Origin: Sphagnum compactum
Lineage: Eukaryota > Bryophyta > Sphagnopsida > Sphagnales
DNA: 64,000 nucleotides
Reading direction: 5' to 3'
Assembly: GCA_965153455.1 (NCBI GenBank)
Contig: OZ234493.1
Coordinates: 34,772,213-34,836,212 of the forward strand
Shown: positions 33,005-44,346 of the stretch, in pieces
Position numbering within the stretch: the stretch's first letter is position 1
Layout of the letters: the number at the start of each line of letters is the position of its first letter
Translations under genes and position numbers: made by a program
Notes under the pieces: generated by a model
Seen by the model: the letters and a program-made list of their open reading frames with translations, nothing else
Told to the model about the DNA's origin: nothing
The model's database searches: none

Positions 33005-36000
33005 TCAATCTCCATGAATTGTGTACCGCTCCCACCTTTTTGTTGGATCATATATCTGTCACAAAGTCCAGGTTCAAGCTTCAACTTGGGATCCATTTAT
33101 GACAATGTTACAACACACTCTTGCAAGTTTCAAGATCAACTTCATCCACACTTCAAAACTGAAACTAGATTTGTAGATAAGCTCTGCACATTACCATGAA
33201 AAGGCATCTTTAACTGTGCTAGTACAATTAGAGTTTCCTGATTTTTGAGAATTAACATCCACTAGGTAACAACAAAAACTATAAGGTGATCACCATAAGG
33301 GTTTTGATTGCATATCAGATGGAAATCCCTAAATGTGTGACTAAAAACATGGCAAGACACTTCCAGTCTTGCATTAGTCTCAGGTATTCTGCAGTCTGGC
33401 AAAAATTTCTGTCTCCCCTGTTAAGCTGGGAAGGTCATGTGTTTCAGTGAAGAGCCACTACAATTGAAGAAAAGTGGTCTGAGCAGGCCTTGAACCTGCT
33501 GGCATCAAATGGTCTGGGAGAAAACTGGTCTGCCACATTGAGCTCATACATTGCACTGAAACCTACTATAATTGAAGAGAACAAAATTCAGACTAATTTA
33601 CACACAAAAATTCCCAAGCTAGGGCTAAATCATTTTGGGGTTAAAGTGTTACCTCCCATCGTGAGGCTGGAAAAATGTGCTTGTTCTTCTCATACCAATG
33701 CCGTTCCACAACTTTGCCAGCATGTGACTGAACACAGAAAAATTTAACTACTTAGTATCTTCTCAGATTTTATCTCATGTACCCAAATGGATCCCAAGTT
33801 TAAGCTTGAACCTTTTTCACTCCAGTTTAGTGCATGATGCACACAAGGATGAAGGTGATCATTGGGACAGCAATCTTCTCACACTAGCCATCTCTACCCT
33901 GCTTTATCTATATACTCCCATAAAGAAACATAAAGAAAACAGGAAAAATACCTCATCCTTCTCAATTGTAGCATCTGCAATTGTCCGAATGTCTTCATGA
34001 ACATCAAAGTGAAAGAGCTGCAAGCATGCATTTCATTGGCATTCAAGATGTTTCAATCAATCTGTTGAACTCAAATGCACCTAAGCTAAAAGCTTGCAAC
34101 AGTCTGCACGAGATAAATGTTGAGATAGAAAAATCATTTCTGCCTGAAACCTATTGAGCGAAATTTCTAGAGAGTATTTTGTAGAAACTGCAAAAGTGAA
34201 ATTTTCCTCACTTACCGGCCCGCTTTTGCCTCTTGCCTTGTTAATGATAAGCTCATAAAAGGAGTGTTGCTGTGCATCCAACATTGCAAAAACAAAGTCT
34301 TTCACTTCCCGTCCAAAATGGCCTATTGCAGTCTATGGTTTAAGAAAAATGTATGTAAGAAAAAGGCATAGATGATGGGAGGAAAATACTATATACATAT
34401 GCGAATGTATGTATTTATGTAAATTGATATCTATACATCTGTCTATGAATGAGATTGCCAGAGAGAACTCCACAAGAATGCTTTGACTGTAACTTTGTGC
34501 CAGTTCCATGTGAACCAAAACTAACATAACAAGCATGAGTGCAGTCATAACCTAGTGAGTCACTCGCAAACTATCAGACCATGATCATCATGGATGGCAG
34601 TAACAAGCTACTCCCCACTGACTCCATCAGAAATCAATAGTGGGTGTAGATGAATATAGCATAATCTGCTCAAAACTGAGGGCAAACAATTGTACAAAAT
34701 CCTGCATCCTGTTTCTCACATTTCCAGAAGCAACACAAAGTCACAATGTTGGGTTGCACTCAAGGCCTAGCTAACTGAGAATGAAAGGGAAGTAAGAAGA
34801 TAGAACTGTTGACACTTACATGAGGAATGATTAGATCTTCCTTGACATACAGCAAGTTTTCAACTGAAGCTGTACGAATTTCTCGAAATTCAGCTGCTAA
34901 CTGATGCTGTACTGCTCGTAAGAATTCAGCTATGGAGTCTCCTTTCCTGACCTGCGAACCAACCAAGACACCCCAAGACTCAGAGAAATGGATGACAGAT
35001 CTGGAAACCAGATCCACTCCAAACCCAAACTTTCTGAGAGAGAATCAAAGCAAGTAATGCAGGAAAGTACAGTAACAATATATTGAAAGCCAGGAAAACC
35101 TGGAGGACACGTCGATGACCAGCACCATCCCAGTAACTGTATGTTATCTCCAGTGGTTCATCTGCATATGAACACAGAGAACTCAAGATATTAACTGTGG
35201 AGGCCAGGATTTAGAACTTGACAGAATCATAGTTCCCATTGAATCAGCAGACTTTAGAAAAATGATAGATCCTATTTTTTATAAAATTAAATGAATTCCT
35301 CCAGACTGTGGCAGCATGCAGCTCTGCACTGTTTTTTGGAGCTGCAACACTCCAGTGACATTACTGAAAGATGGTTCTTGAATACCATCACTCCATCCTA
35401 GTCATGCAACCTCATCCACTAAGATCCCATAATGTCTGCTAAAACCCAGATACATTATTGGAGTCTCACTGGTACTGTCTAAATGAACAATTTCCATCAC
35501 TTACGAGAAACAATGTCTGAATGGAAAAAGGGAGGAAAAGGAGAGGGAAAAGAGAGTGTACTGCGAATGCGTTCCTGCTCAGTGAGCCATTGCTTGCGAA
35601 GGCGCTCCCTCTCTGCTTGTTCCTCAGCCTCACGCTCCCTGTAGTTACACTCTCCCCACCCTTCACAGTATAATCAGAATTACACATCCAACATAGCCCA
35701 GGATCCATAACTTCTTGTTGATGAAAAAAGGGAAAGTTCTGTCATAACCCACCCCCCAATTGCCATCATAAAGGACATAGCAAATTGTCCAATAACTATA
35801 ACATACTGGGGATTAACCTGATCCGGACCACTTAAACACTGAAAAGGAGATTTTGCTTAAAAAGTTGGGATTCTCTTTGTGGTCAGCTGTCCAAAGTTGT
35901 TCTATGAAACTGGACCAACAAGTTTGACCCACAGCCATAGATTTTCCAAATCCTCCTCCACTCATAAATTTGTTTGACAAGCCTGAAGGTTAGTTAAAGA

Positions 36001-38497
36001 CTAAGAAAAGTTTTATCTGTCGTACCTGTCAGGTAAAAAGCTTGTCTCCACTGCTGGGTTTTTTCCAAATTTCCCTAGCTTCTGCTGCTTTCTTGCCTCT
36101 TCTCTTTGCCTTTCTGCAAATAAACATATGGAGCCAGATGACAATAAAGAGGGACAGGGATGTGAATTGGACACAGATTGGGATCAGAAAGAAAACTTTG
36201 TCATGCTGCTGGTGACAGAGTTTTAAAAAAAAAGTCAGTAGTATCCTCATCAAGCTGCAATAAGCTTTGGAGGCTGCACTTCATTTCATTAGGGCTTGCC
36301 CTGTACATGCAAAAATATCCTGGGTAGTGGTTGTGACTTGCAACCTCCTGTACCCTCAAATTATCCTTTTAAGTACACCGAAGGTGATTCCTTGGATGCA
36401 GAACATCTGCTAAAGCCACAAGAAAACATATCTACGAGATTGCAGACAAAACTCCACATCTATGCTGCGAAGGTAAAATGACAATGAGTGTGGTCAAGTG
36501 AACTTACCAGCAGCTTCACTGTCATCCTCATCTGTGTCTGCATCAACTTCATCAGCAAATGACAAGCGAGATGGACCTTTTGCCCTCCTCTTCTTGCGCT
36601 TCAGCACCTGCCTTTGTTCCTCTCTACATACCCAACTTTCTCACAAATGAGATCAACTCCATTTAACAAACCAAGGTAGACAACATGAAACTTCATCAGA
36701 AATTGGACAATATCACCAAGATCATCTGACATGACTACTCGAGTTAAAACCAAAAATCATCCTACACAACGACCATGAAAACAAAGCTAATTACTAAACT
36801 AGCTTACTTTGTGTCAAATGGCAATCAGCAATTTCTTTGCTGATGGGTGCTAGATTGTGTGTCCCTTGATTTAGACCCCCGCACATCAGAAAGTTCTTGA
36901 TCAAACTACAAGTGTCTAAAAGATTATGATCCACATCTAGTTCTGTGATCTTACTAACCCATGGAAAGCTGTTGTGCAAATGAGCACAGATAAAAAACTT
37001 CAGAGAGGAAGGTGCTGGAAGCTTACTCTTGAGCAAGCTTTTGCTGCTTCTCTTTTTCTTCTTCTTCGAGTTTACTGCGTAAATTCACCCTCTTTAAACC
37101 CATCCATGCAAATTCCTCTATCAGTTAAGCAACTTGCTTGCTCTTGACACAAAATGACTGAGGATTCAAAAAAATGAACAGTTCTTGTTTTAGAGAACTG
37201 TGAAATATTGAAACAATCTGTGCAAGTGTTCAAACCTTTTCAACAAACTGCTCACGAGTGACAAGCCCAACTGTCTCCTTCTTGAATGCACTCTCCAGCA
37301 ACTGCAAACAAACATCACATATCACCAAACAATGTTATCACCCCATCAGATAATACAGAATACGATGACAAGCCTCGTCTCAGGAGCCATGGAAAAACTC
37401 TTGTGAGAACCAAGAAACCTCCATACACTCACAATTTAGGAAAATCAAAATGAGGTTCAAAACATTTTCTCGAAGTCAAATGAAAGAATTGCAGATAAGG
37501 AGTCAAGAACTGGGAAGAAGAAAGACACTGAAGGGTTGGAGAGCTTAAACAAAGAACAATTAAACTAGCAGTATGAACGTAAGTGACAGTCTATCACTTG
37601 TTATTTAGGGACCATCAACAGTAACATGTTAGTACAGCAAGTTCTCTATCACAACTTACCCACTGACTTCATCAGCTCTCCCTACAGTGGGTATAGGCTG
37701 TATGCCAGTGTAACCATTAACTTAGGTGCTGAGTTTCTGTTGTGAGTCAAGAAGCAACCAGAAGACTCAGCCATGATACTGGGTAGCAATTAACGACATA
37801 GAAGGGCAGAAAAAAAACATAGAGAAAGACAGAAAGAAGAAAACAGAGAGAAGACAGAGGGAAGAAAAAAAACACCCAGCAATGCAAAAAGGTCTTCCGG
37901 CCCACAAAACCCCAAACCACAAACCCTAAACCATGCAATAGGTACCAGGGCAAAAAGAGAGAATAACACAAACAAAAGGGAAGAATATGAGTCCAAGCGA
38001 AACAACATGAAACTAGACTTGGAGAAACGGAGAGAAACAAAACGGGAAGAACAAAGAAACCCGGCAATGCTAAAAGATTTTCCGAGCCCACAAAACCCTA
38101 AACCTAAATAAACGCACTATGGAAACAACACGAAACAAGAAGACTTGGGGAAAAAAGGCTGCTAGAATGCTCTTACTACTCTCCATTCCCCGCCCGGGGA
38201 AAAGAAGCAAACAAGCACAGAAAGTCCCCCGCGAAGACTAACTTATTAGGAGGAGAGAATATATTCATAAAACTTTGGTAGTAGCTTTTTTAGTGGCCAA
38301 AGATAGATAAGGGAGTGAAGAAACCAACTTACTTCTGAAGTACCAGAACCGAATTGAAGGAGACCACTTTGACCTTCAGCGGACTTCTTCTTCAGATCTT
38401 GAATGCGCTTCCTCTCCAATTCTCTCTGCTTCTCCAACCTCCGGATACGCGCCGCATCCTGCGCCGTCCCCACGTACCCATCCCCCATTCCTGACAT
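33005..38497 (-). CDS. XCT: XAP5 CIRCADIAN TIMEKEEPER / FAM50 nuclear protein
   Basis: Twelve exons in coding order: 38497-38333, 37301-37236, 37091-37027, 36623-36508, 36113-36026, 35638-35562, 35161-35100, 34951-34820, 34269-34216, 34017-33952, 33727-33653, 33055-33005. The total is 1017 nt, 338 residues, the usual length of plant XCT. It starts [20 protein letters not shown], followed by a charged coiled coil. Next come a nuclear-localisation-like stretch KRKKRRAKG (107-115) before SRLSFADE, an acidic patch, and the conserved XAP5 domain: [85 protein letters not shown], ending in WERYTIHGD. In Arabidopsis XCT is a nuclear protein affecting clock period, small RNAs and pre-mRNA splicing; animal FAM50 is linked to the spliceosome. 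All junctions are GT-AG with consistent phase. The promoter lies between here and the divergent WNK gene. Confidence 0.97.
34585..34750 (+). repeat. Dispersed repeat family E, copy in XCT intron
   Basis: CCCCACTGACTCCATCAG and GTGGGTGTAGAT match 6971-7014, and TTTCCAGAAGCAACA matches the following block at 7090. It lies in the XCT intron between exons 34951-34820 and 34269-34216. A further copy at 37660-37790 lies in XCT intron 1. Confidence 0.6.
37660..37790 (+). repeat. Dispersed repeat family E, copy in XCT intron 1
   Basis: CCCACTGACTTCATCAG, then GTGGGTATAG, then GCTGAGTTTCTGTTG and AGAAGACTC, in the same order as at 6971-7130. This links the family E core with the 156-bp tandem unit at 7076-7543. 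Confidence 0.6.
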
Positions 38498-39318
38498 CAC
38501 AACTCCTTCCTTCCTTCCTTCCTTCCTCCTCCCTCCCCGCCGCCTCCTCCTACTAACTTCAGCTCTCCCTTTCTCTTTGTTTCTTTCTCCGCCTCCTCTC
38601 GCGATCTCTTCCTCCTTTTTCTCGTGTTCCCTTTTCTTTCCCCCCCGCAAGCAGTCGCCCTCTCTCGCCCTCCGAACAAGACCCAACAGCACACGACTGA
38701 AGTTCGTCAGTCCTGAAAGGGAGAAAGACCAGTCGGGAACTTGGGAACAATATTGGGTTCCCAACTTCCATATTGGGGGTTTTGTTTTTTTTCTAAATAT
38801 TATTTAAAAATTGTTTAAATTCTAGTTCTACCAATTCCATGTGTAATATGAATCAATATAGATTTGATTGTCGAACATAAATAAATTATATATCCATTGC
38901 TAACTTTGTGGAATGCCTTGAAAATTGATCATTCTTGTGAACATGACTTTATAAATAACTCTAATGGGGTTTATAAAATCTCTTTCATGTCCAATTGGTC
39001 ACTTATGTGTCTCCTCATGCCCCCTTTATGTTTTTCCGCAAAGCTTCAAAAAGTCATGATCCAACACAAAAACTTAACATAAACATTCATGAAGGGAACA
39101 CCAAGCACAATTTCCTTTTTAAACTATGAGTTGCAAAACTTAAGTTTATATTACATGAGTTTTTTTTGAGGTTTAGAAATATAGGGTATAAGCTCGAGGT
39201 TCACAACATTTCTAGCAAACTTGTTATAGTGTTATGAACTTCCAATTAGGTGGTTACAATCCTCCATAGATGCCAAATTCATAACACTAAGTTGCTAGGG
39301 ATTATAGGAATATAGTGT

Positions 39319-39429
39319 AGGGTAAAGCCCTAGGGTGGGGGCATTCTCAAAATAAAGGGCCTAGGATGAGGCGATAGCCAAGTTTGGCCCCCACATTTTG
39401 AGAACGTCCCCGACCCATGGGCTTTACCT
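39319..39429. repeat. Inverted repeat: 35-bp arms, 41-bp loop
   Basis: The left arm (39319-39353, AGGGTAAAGCCC...CATTCTCAAAAT) pairs with the right arm (39395-39429, ATTTTGAGAACG...GGGCTTTACCT) over its full 35 bases with a few mismatches. It directly abuts family C copy 2, so it may be that element's terminal structure. Confidence 0.8.
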
Positions 39430-39645
39430 ATTGTAAAGCATGAGGCAAAATTTATCATGAACCAACAACCTTTGTAGATCATGAGGGGTATGAATGGGAG
39501 GGTTCTTATGCCTACTCTTCAATAGTGGGAGGGTTCTTACACCTATGAGTAGGCATAATTTTCCTCCCCCTTAGGAGTAGGCATAATATCACTCCCAATT
39601 TCTAGGAGGGAAAAATTCATGGATATAAGGTGCCCTCCACATACA
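39425..39645 (+). repeat. Dispersed repeat family C, copy 2
   Basis: Matches 172-398 in the same orientation (blocks listed there). In addition it has an internal near-duplicate of GTAGGCATAAT (39547 and 39578). Confidence 0.6.
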
Positions 39646-40984
39646 CTACAAATTTTCTCCAAGTGTTGCTTTATACGATTTTGGAAAGCACTTCAAAGCT
39701 TATTCTTTGCAGTTCAAACCACTTCCTTGTTGCACCAATTGAAGGGACCTTCCACCTTTCATACTTTTTGCTTCCGAAGGCCAGCTGCTCCCAGGGTCCC
39801 CCCACCCCTAATTTTTTGACCTACCAGCATTGGCACTTGTTGCGGGTAGGTAATCCTACTCACAAAGTCCAAGTCAAAAGCGTATTTGAAAGTGTCCACT
39901 TAAGATCCCTCCTCGAGAAAAAAAAATTCTTGGAAACTCATGTAAAGCCTATTATTCCTCACCAAAGTTTGGAATATCACTAAGCAAATCCCTTTTTTCC
40001 TTCAGTTTGAGAGAATTACACCCTTTTGGATACTTTGGATACCTACCTAGAATGTTGCACTATGCCTCTTAAGCCCTAAATATCTCAAGTCCATGTTAAT
40101 TCAGAGGGTCTGAATCCAGATTCCACTGGAAGTTCATTTCAGCTAGACTTGCAAGTACATCTACAAGGGGGAAGTGGGCAACACTTATTATGGCTAATTC
40201 ATTTCCAATTGACTATTTTTGCTGGATGTGTTAATGAGGACCATGACTTTTTTTTTTTCTTCCACAATCTGACCAATTGTATATTTAGAATCTTGGGCAG
40301 TGTTGTTGGCATTTGGATGTTTTGAAATTTTTTGAAATTTTTGACACAAACAAAGATTATGAGCAAGAGAAAATCAAAAATTGTAACAACTATACAAAAG
40401 TCCCAATTTGTTTAGACTTTGTGTATTTGAGCACCTGGCCCCCATAGACCTGGGGGTCATGCCTGGGAGTGCCTAAGGGAAAAGAAGAATTATGAAATTT
40501 TCAAATATTTCAGCATGCAAAAATATAATCTTCAAAAAAAAATCTGGTTTAAGATTTTTGGTTTAAGATTATCCAAAAAATAAGTGGATCCTTCAAAAAT
40601 GTTCTCTAGAGTGCTAAGTGGACATCATATGACCCTAAAATTAAAATGTAGGGATACCAAACTTTGGCATCATAGTAGTCTCTAGTCACTACCTTGATGG
40701 GTAGAGCCAATTCATGATACCGTAGTAGTAGTTAGTACCTTGGCCATTCCAACACATGTCCGTCGAATTAATTTCGAAAAATTCATTTCAACAAATGGAA
40801 TAATTCGTAAATTATTCACTATTATTATCCTTCACAATATATTTTTTTGATTTGGAAGAAATAATTTCTGAAAATTTCAAGCATTTCTGAAAATAATAAT
40901 ATAATTAGTGTCGAATTGGCCAAGGGTACTAGGGTCAAGGGTTTTTTTTTTTTTTTTTTTCCAAATTCCTCAAGTAGGTGTACT

Positions 40985-41700
40985 GGCGAGGATCCTCAGC
41001 ATTAATTAGCAATAAATGGCGACTGTCTTGGTGGACTAGTAGATCTTTTTTGGAATCCTGCCTAGTTCTGGCGACCTAATGGAACACACTGTCTAAATCT
41101 GGCGACTTCTAACTCTCTTTTTTTCCTCGAGATATGGCGAATTTTTTTTAAAAAATTCTCAAAAATCCCTTTGTTGGATTCACCAGCCCTTTTTTTTTTT
41201 AGCCAGGTGGCGAAAATTCGCGAAAAAAAAAAAAAACCCTGACTAGGGTATACTAGCGCTGGAGCTAATTGCTGACAAGTGCAAACAGAATATGCCAAAA
41301 TCATGGCGACTCGCCTACCTGGGTGGACCCTAACTTAACGTGCGATTTTCTCGGTTAATTGGACCCCTACCGCCCTCAGGGCGGGCGCAGTGGTTGTTTG
41401 TTTTTTTAAAGGGGGGGGGGGGGGGGCTTTAGGAATTATCCCTAGGAAGATTTGAGTCAATTCTGGCTACCCTTATAATCAACTTTCTATATTTATGGCT
41501 ACACTTTCTGAAAAATAAAATCTAAAAAATCTAGTGATTTTTTTACTAATTCTTTCTCACTTCTGGGGCGATTAAACCCTCCCTCCAAATTCAATTCATT
41601 TTCGAATTTTTCATTTCGTTTTATGGCGATATTTCGCTAGTTCAAAAAACGGGCTGGCCCTGTGTTGCAGCGTCGACCCTGGCGAAATTTGTGCACCTGT
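40985..41700. other. Recurring TGGCGA motif region, possible retroelement leader relic
   Basis: TGGCGA occurs at least eight times within about 700 bp on the plus strand, for example in ACTGGCGAGG, AATGGCGACTG, TCTGGCGACC, TCTGGCGACTT, TATGGCGAAT, GTGGCGAAAAT, CATGGCGACTC and CTGGCGAAAT. The region is richer in GC than its flanks. Motifs like TGGCGACT occur near the primer-binding site of some plant Ty3-type retroelements, but no LTR end or protein segment could be found. Confidence 0.3.
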
Positions 41701-41982
41701 TTATACGAGAGCGTTCACGTCAGCGTTTTTAAAACTTTTCGGGGCAATTTTGTGTTACGGTTAAATGATTCATGTAAAGATTTTGCCAAAATTTGGCTAA
41801 AATCAAAATGTTATAGTATATTTTTTAAAACAACTTTCTATATTTTTGGCTACCTACTTGAACAAAGTATATAAATTTTGCAAATTTTCTTAAATTTTTG
41901 GTCATTTTTTTTTATGGATATTGAAAATCTTTAAAAAGCACTTTATTTTAGCACTTTTTCATTTTTAATATAGCTTTTTGGC

Positions 41983-41990
41983 TATATATA
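41983..41990 (+). promoter_or_regulatory. Probable TATA box of the WNK gene
   Basis: TATATATA in a GC-increasing context, about 25-35 bp before a plausible transcription start near 42015 and about 270 bp before the first splice donor (GAG|GTAAGA at 42264). Position and strand fit the WNK transcript; the start itself is inferred. Confidence 0.5.
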
Positions 41991-42014
41991 GTCAGCACAG
42001 AAAAAGGGCTGATG

Positions 42015-44346
42015 AGCGTTCACGTGGAGAAATCGACGTTGCTGCCGCGCACGTCGGCCCTAAAGCCGCCCCTAAAATCGCGCCTGCCCTCTTCTTTGAG
42101 CATCGCTCACACTAGAGACGAGGATTGAGACGAAGAAGCTTTGGCCGGCTCTCGATCTGCTTGTTGGACTCCTTCCGCTTCCTGTAGCCCGCGTGCCGTT
42201 GCCTTCGCTCTTGTGATTCACAGATTCCTGGACGCAATCGCGCGCGCTCGCTCGCTCGCTGAGGTAAGAATTCCTACTTTTCCTGTTTCCTTGTGCTGCT
42301 TCTTCTCTGAATGCTGTTTTTTTTTTGCACGTCTTGATGTGCTGGTGTTGTTGGCTAGGGTTTGGTGCTCCGTGGACCCAGTCAGTCCAGTTAAATGAAA
42401 GCTGAAACCTCGTGAGCTCGTAAATCCGTGGTCTCTCTGTGTCCGATGTTTTGGTGGTCTTTGTGTAGATTCTTCTCGTTTGTTTCTTTGCGGTCTGTGG
42501 AACTCTTGAGGGAGTGTTTCTGTGGTTTTGTAACTTGTTAGTTTCCGATTCATCGCAAGCAGGGGCCAGAAAAGCTGCTGTTTACATCTTTTTTGAAGCG
42601 ATTTGTGTTCTTAGAATAAGGGAGTCTCGTGGTTTTGAGTTTTGGCGTCTCGTTCTTTCCCTCCGCCCGGTTGTTTTGCTGGTCGGTGCCTTGTATCCCC
42701 TGTCTCGCTATCAGAAATTTACAGTTTCTCTCACTTATCGGAATTTTGCAATTGGATCGTTCAAGTCTTCCACTTACCTCAATTGTTCTCGCCTTTAGTT
42801 CCGGAGTCATTGTATTTTCTTCTGCTTTTTTCCTGCCAGCGACTTTGATAGTAAGCCTTTTTCGATACCATGTCCTCTTTTTCTGGGCATCGCCATTGAT
42901 GACTTCCTGCTTCAGTTTACACAAGGACAAAGATTAACGGATATGTTGCCTCTTTTTGTATGCCTGAAATGTGCGGTACAAGGTTTGGATTGTACATGCC
43001 AGGATTTTGATTTCTGATTGTAGCTTGCTCGTGCTTTAGATGGTGTACTTTCAGACAGTAGTTTGAAAGTCTATGTGCCCACGAAGACTTTTTCTTTGAG
43101 AAACTAGTCTTCACTCAAACCTTTTCTTGTTTCTCGGATTTGAGCTTCTACTGATTTCCTTCGACAAGCTACAGCCACTGCTGACGAGTTTATAGAAAAT
43201 GTTTTGAATTTTGTTTTCAAATCTTTTAGCTAAATTTTTTGTAGCTTGGTCAACTGAATTTTTGCATCTTTTTGTGATTGCTCACTCTCCTTGAGTGCTG
43301 TCAAGGGGAGTGAGCAATAATGGCAAACATTGTTCATGACAACAGCTTATTGTTCATTGAAAAAGATTGTGTGTCAGGATTTATGTACAAGAGTGCAAGT
43401 ATAGGTGCTGCACAAATACAGTAGGATTTGTAATTGCAAAAGGTGTTTTCCTGGATTTCTCCAGGTGTCTGCTGCATTTTAAAAGAATATATGTGTGGAA
43501 AAATGCTCTGGTGAAGGTGGTTTGAATTTTACAGTATTTCAGGGTTTTTCTCTGAATGGTGTTTTTATCTCTGTCTCACAAACTGAGCACATTTTGATGC
43601 TCTTCTTGACTTGGAAATCTCAAACATCCATGACTTGAGCAGGAATGTGGTTCTGTAAACAACTGAGATCTCTACTTTTGCATGGGTCCTTTCAAACCCA
43701 CCTCATCGAGATTGAAAGGACTTTACTGAAATGTATGTGTAAGGGATTAAAACTTGGAGTGATGGGTGTAAGGGAGATTGTGACACCTCTACTCACCATG
43801 GAAAGCAACATTTTCAGAAAAGCTGATTTTTGGAAAAACTATGTACAAGCCATGCTCATTATCATACAGTTTGAACTTTTCCTGCATAGACTGTACACGC
43901 ATCCTCTGGAACTGGTGTCACCTCTACATGCACAGTCAGGCTACACTTGGAGAGTGAAGTTGTGCATTTTCCATAACTGGGAGCACGCCAATCAAGTTCT
44001 TCTCCTGAAGTGTTATGAGTGTTCAAGAATTCGGCTCCAAGCACTAGTAGACAAGGTTGTGCTTGACCAAATGCTTAAATCCCTCAATGGCAGCATTCAT
44101 TAATGTGTTTGGATTGCTTGTGTGCAGGGGTCCAAGGTATAATATTTGATGTTCATTAACTTTATACAAGGATTTAGCTAACACGACAAGAGCACAGGGG
44201 AGGTTGAGAAAGAAAGAAGGAATATGTTCACGCACATGTTATTGTGCCTCCAGTTATATCTGCTGTGATGTTCTATGGTTCCCATGCAGTGACTGGCAAA
44301 CTGCTTCAAGCCAGCTGATCATTTTGTTTTATCCTATTCTATCAAA
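42015..44346 (+). other. WNK 5' leader with a probable 2-kb intron
   Basis: A GC-rich first exon (about 42015-42263) ends at a strong donor, GCTGAG|GTAAGA. A good acceptor, CCCATGCAG|TG at 44289/44290, lies 57 bases before the kinase start codon. The 2026 bases between are T-rich and full of stops, as in a plant 5' UTR intron. Open frames inside it (for example 43645-44103) have no family features. Confidence 0.55.

Larger units (their letters stand above)
38760..41982. other. Intergenic DNA between XCT and WNK, repeat-rich
   Basis: No coding exon recognised. It includes family C copy 2 with an adjoining hairpin, several T and G homopolymers (40940-40962, 41411-41426), and a stretch with recurring TGGCGA motifs. 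The two genes diverge, so both promoters lie towards its ends. Confidence 0.5.

Noticed and set aside
38403-38807. 134-codon plus-strand frame
   Set aside because: It is the antisense of XCT exon 1 and its purine-rich leader.
43645-44103. 152-codon frame before WNK
   Set aside because: It lies inside the inferred 5' UTR intron, with no start context or family likeness.
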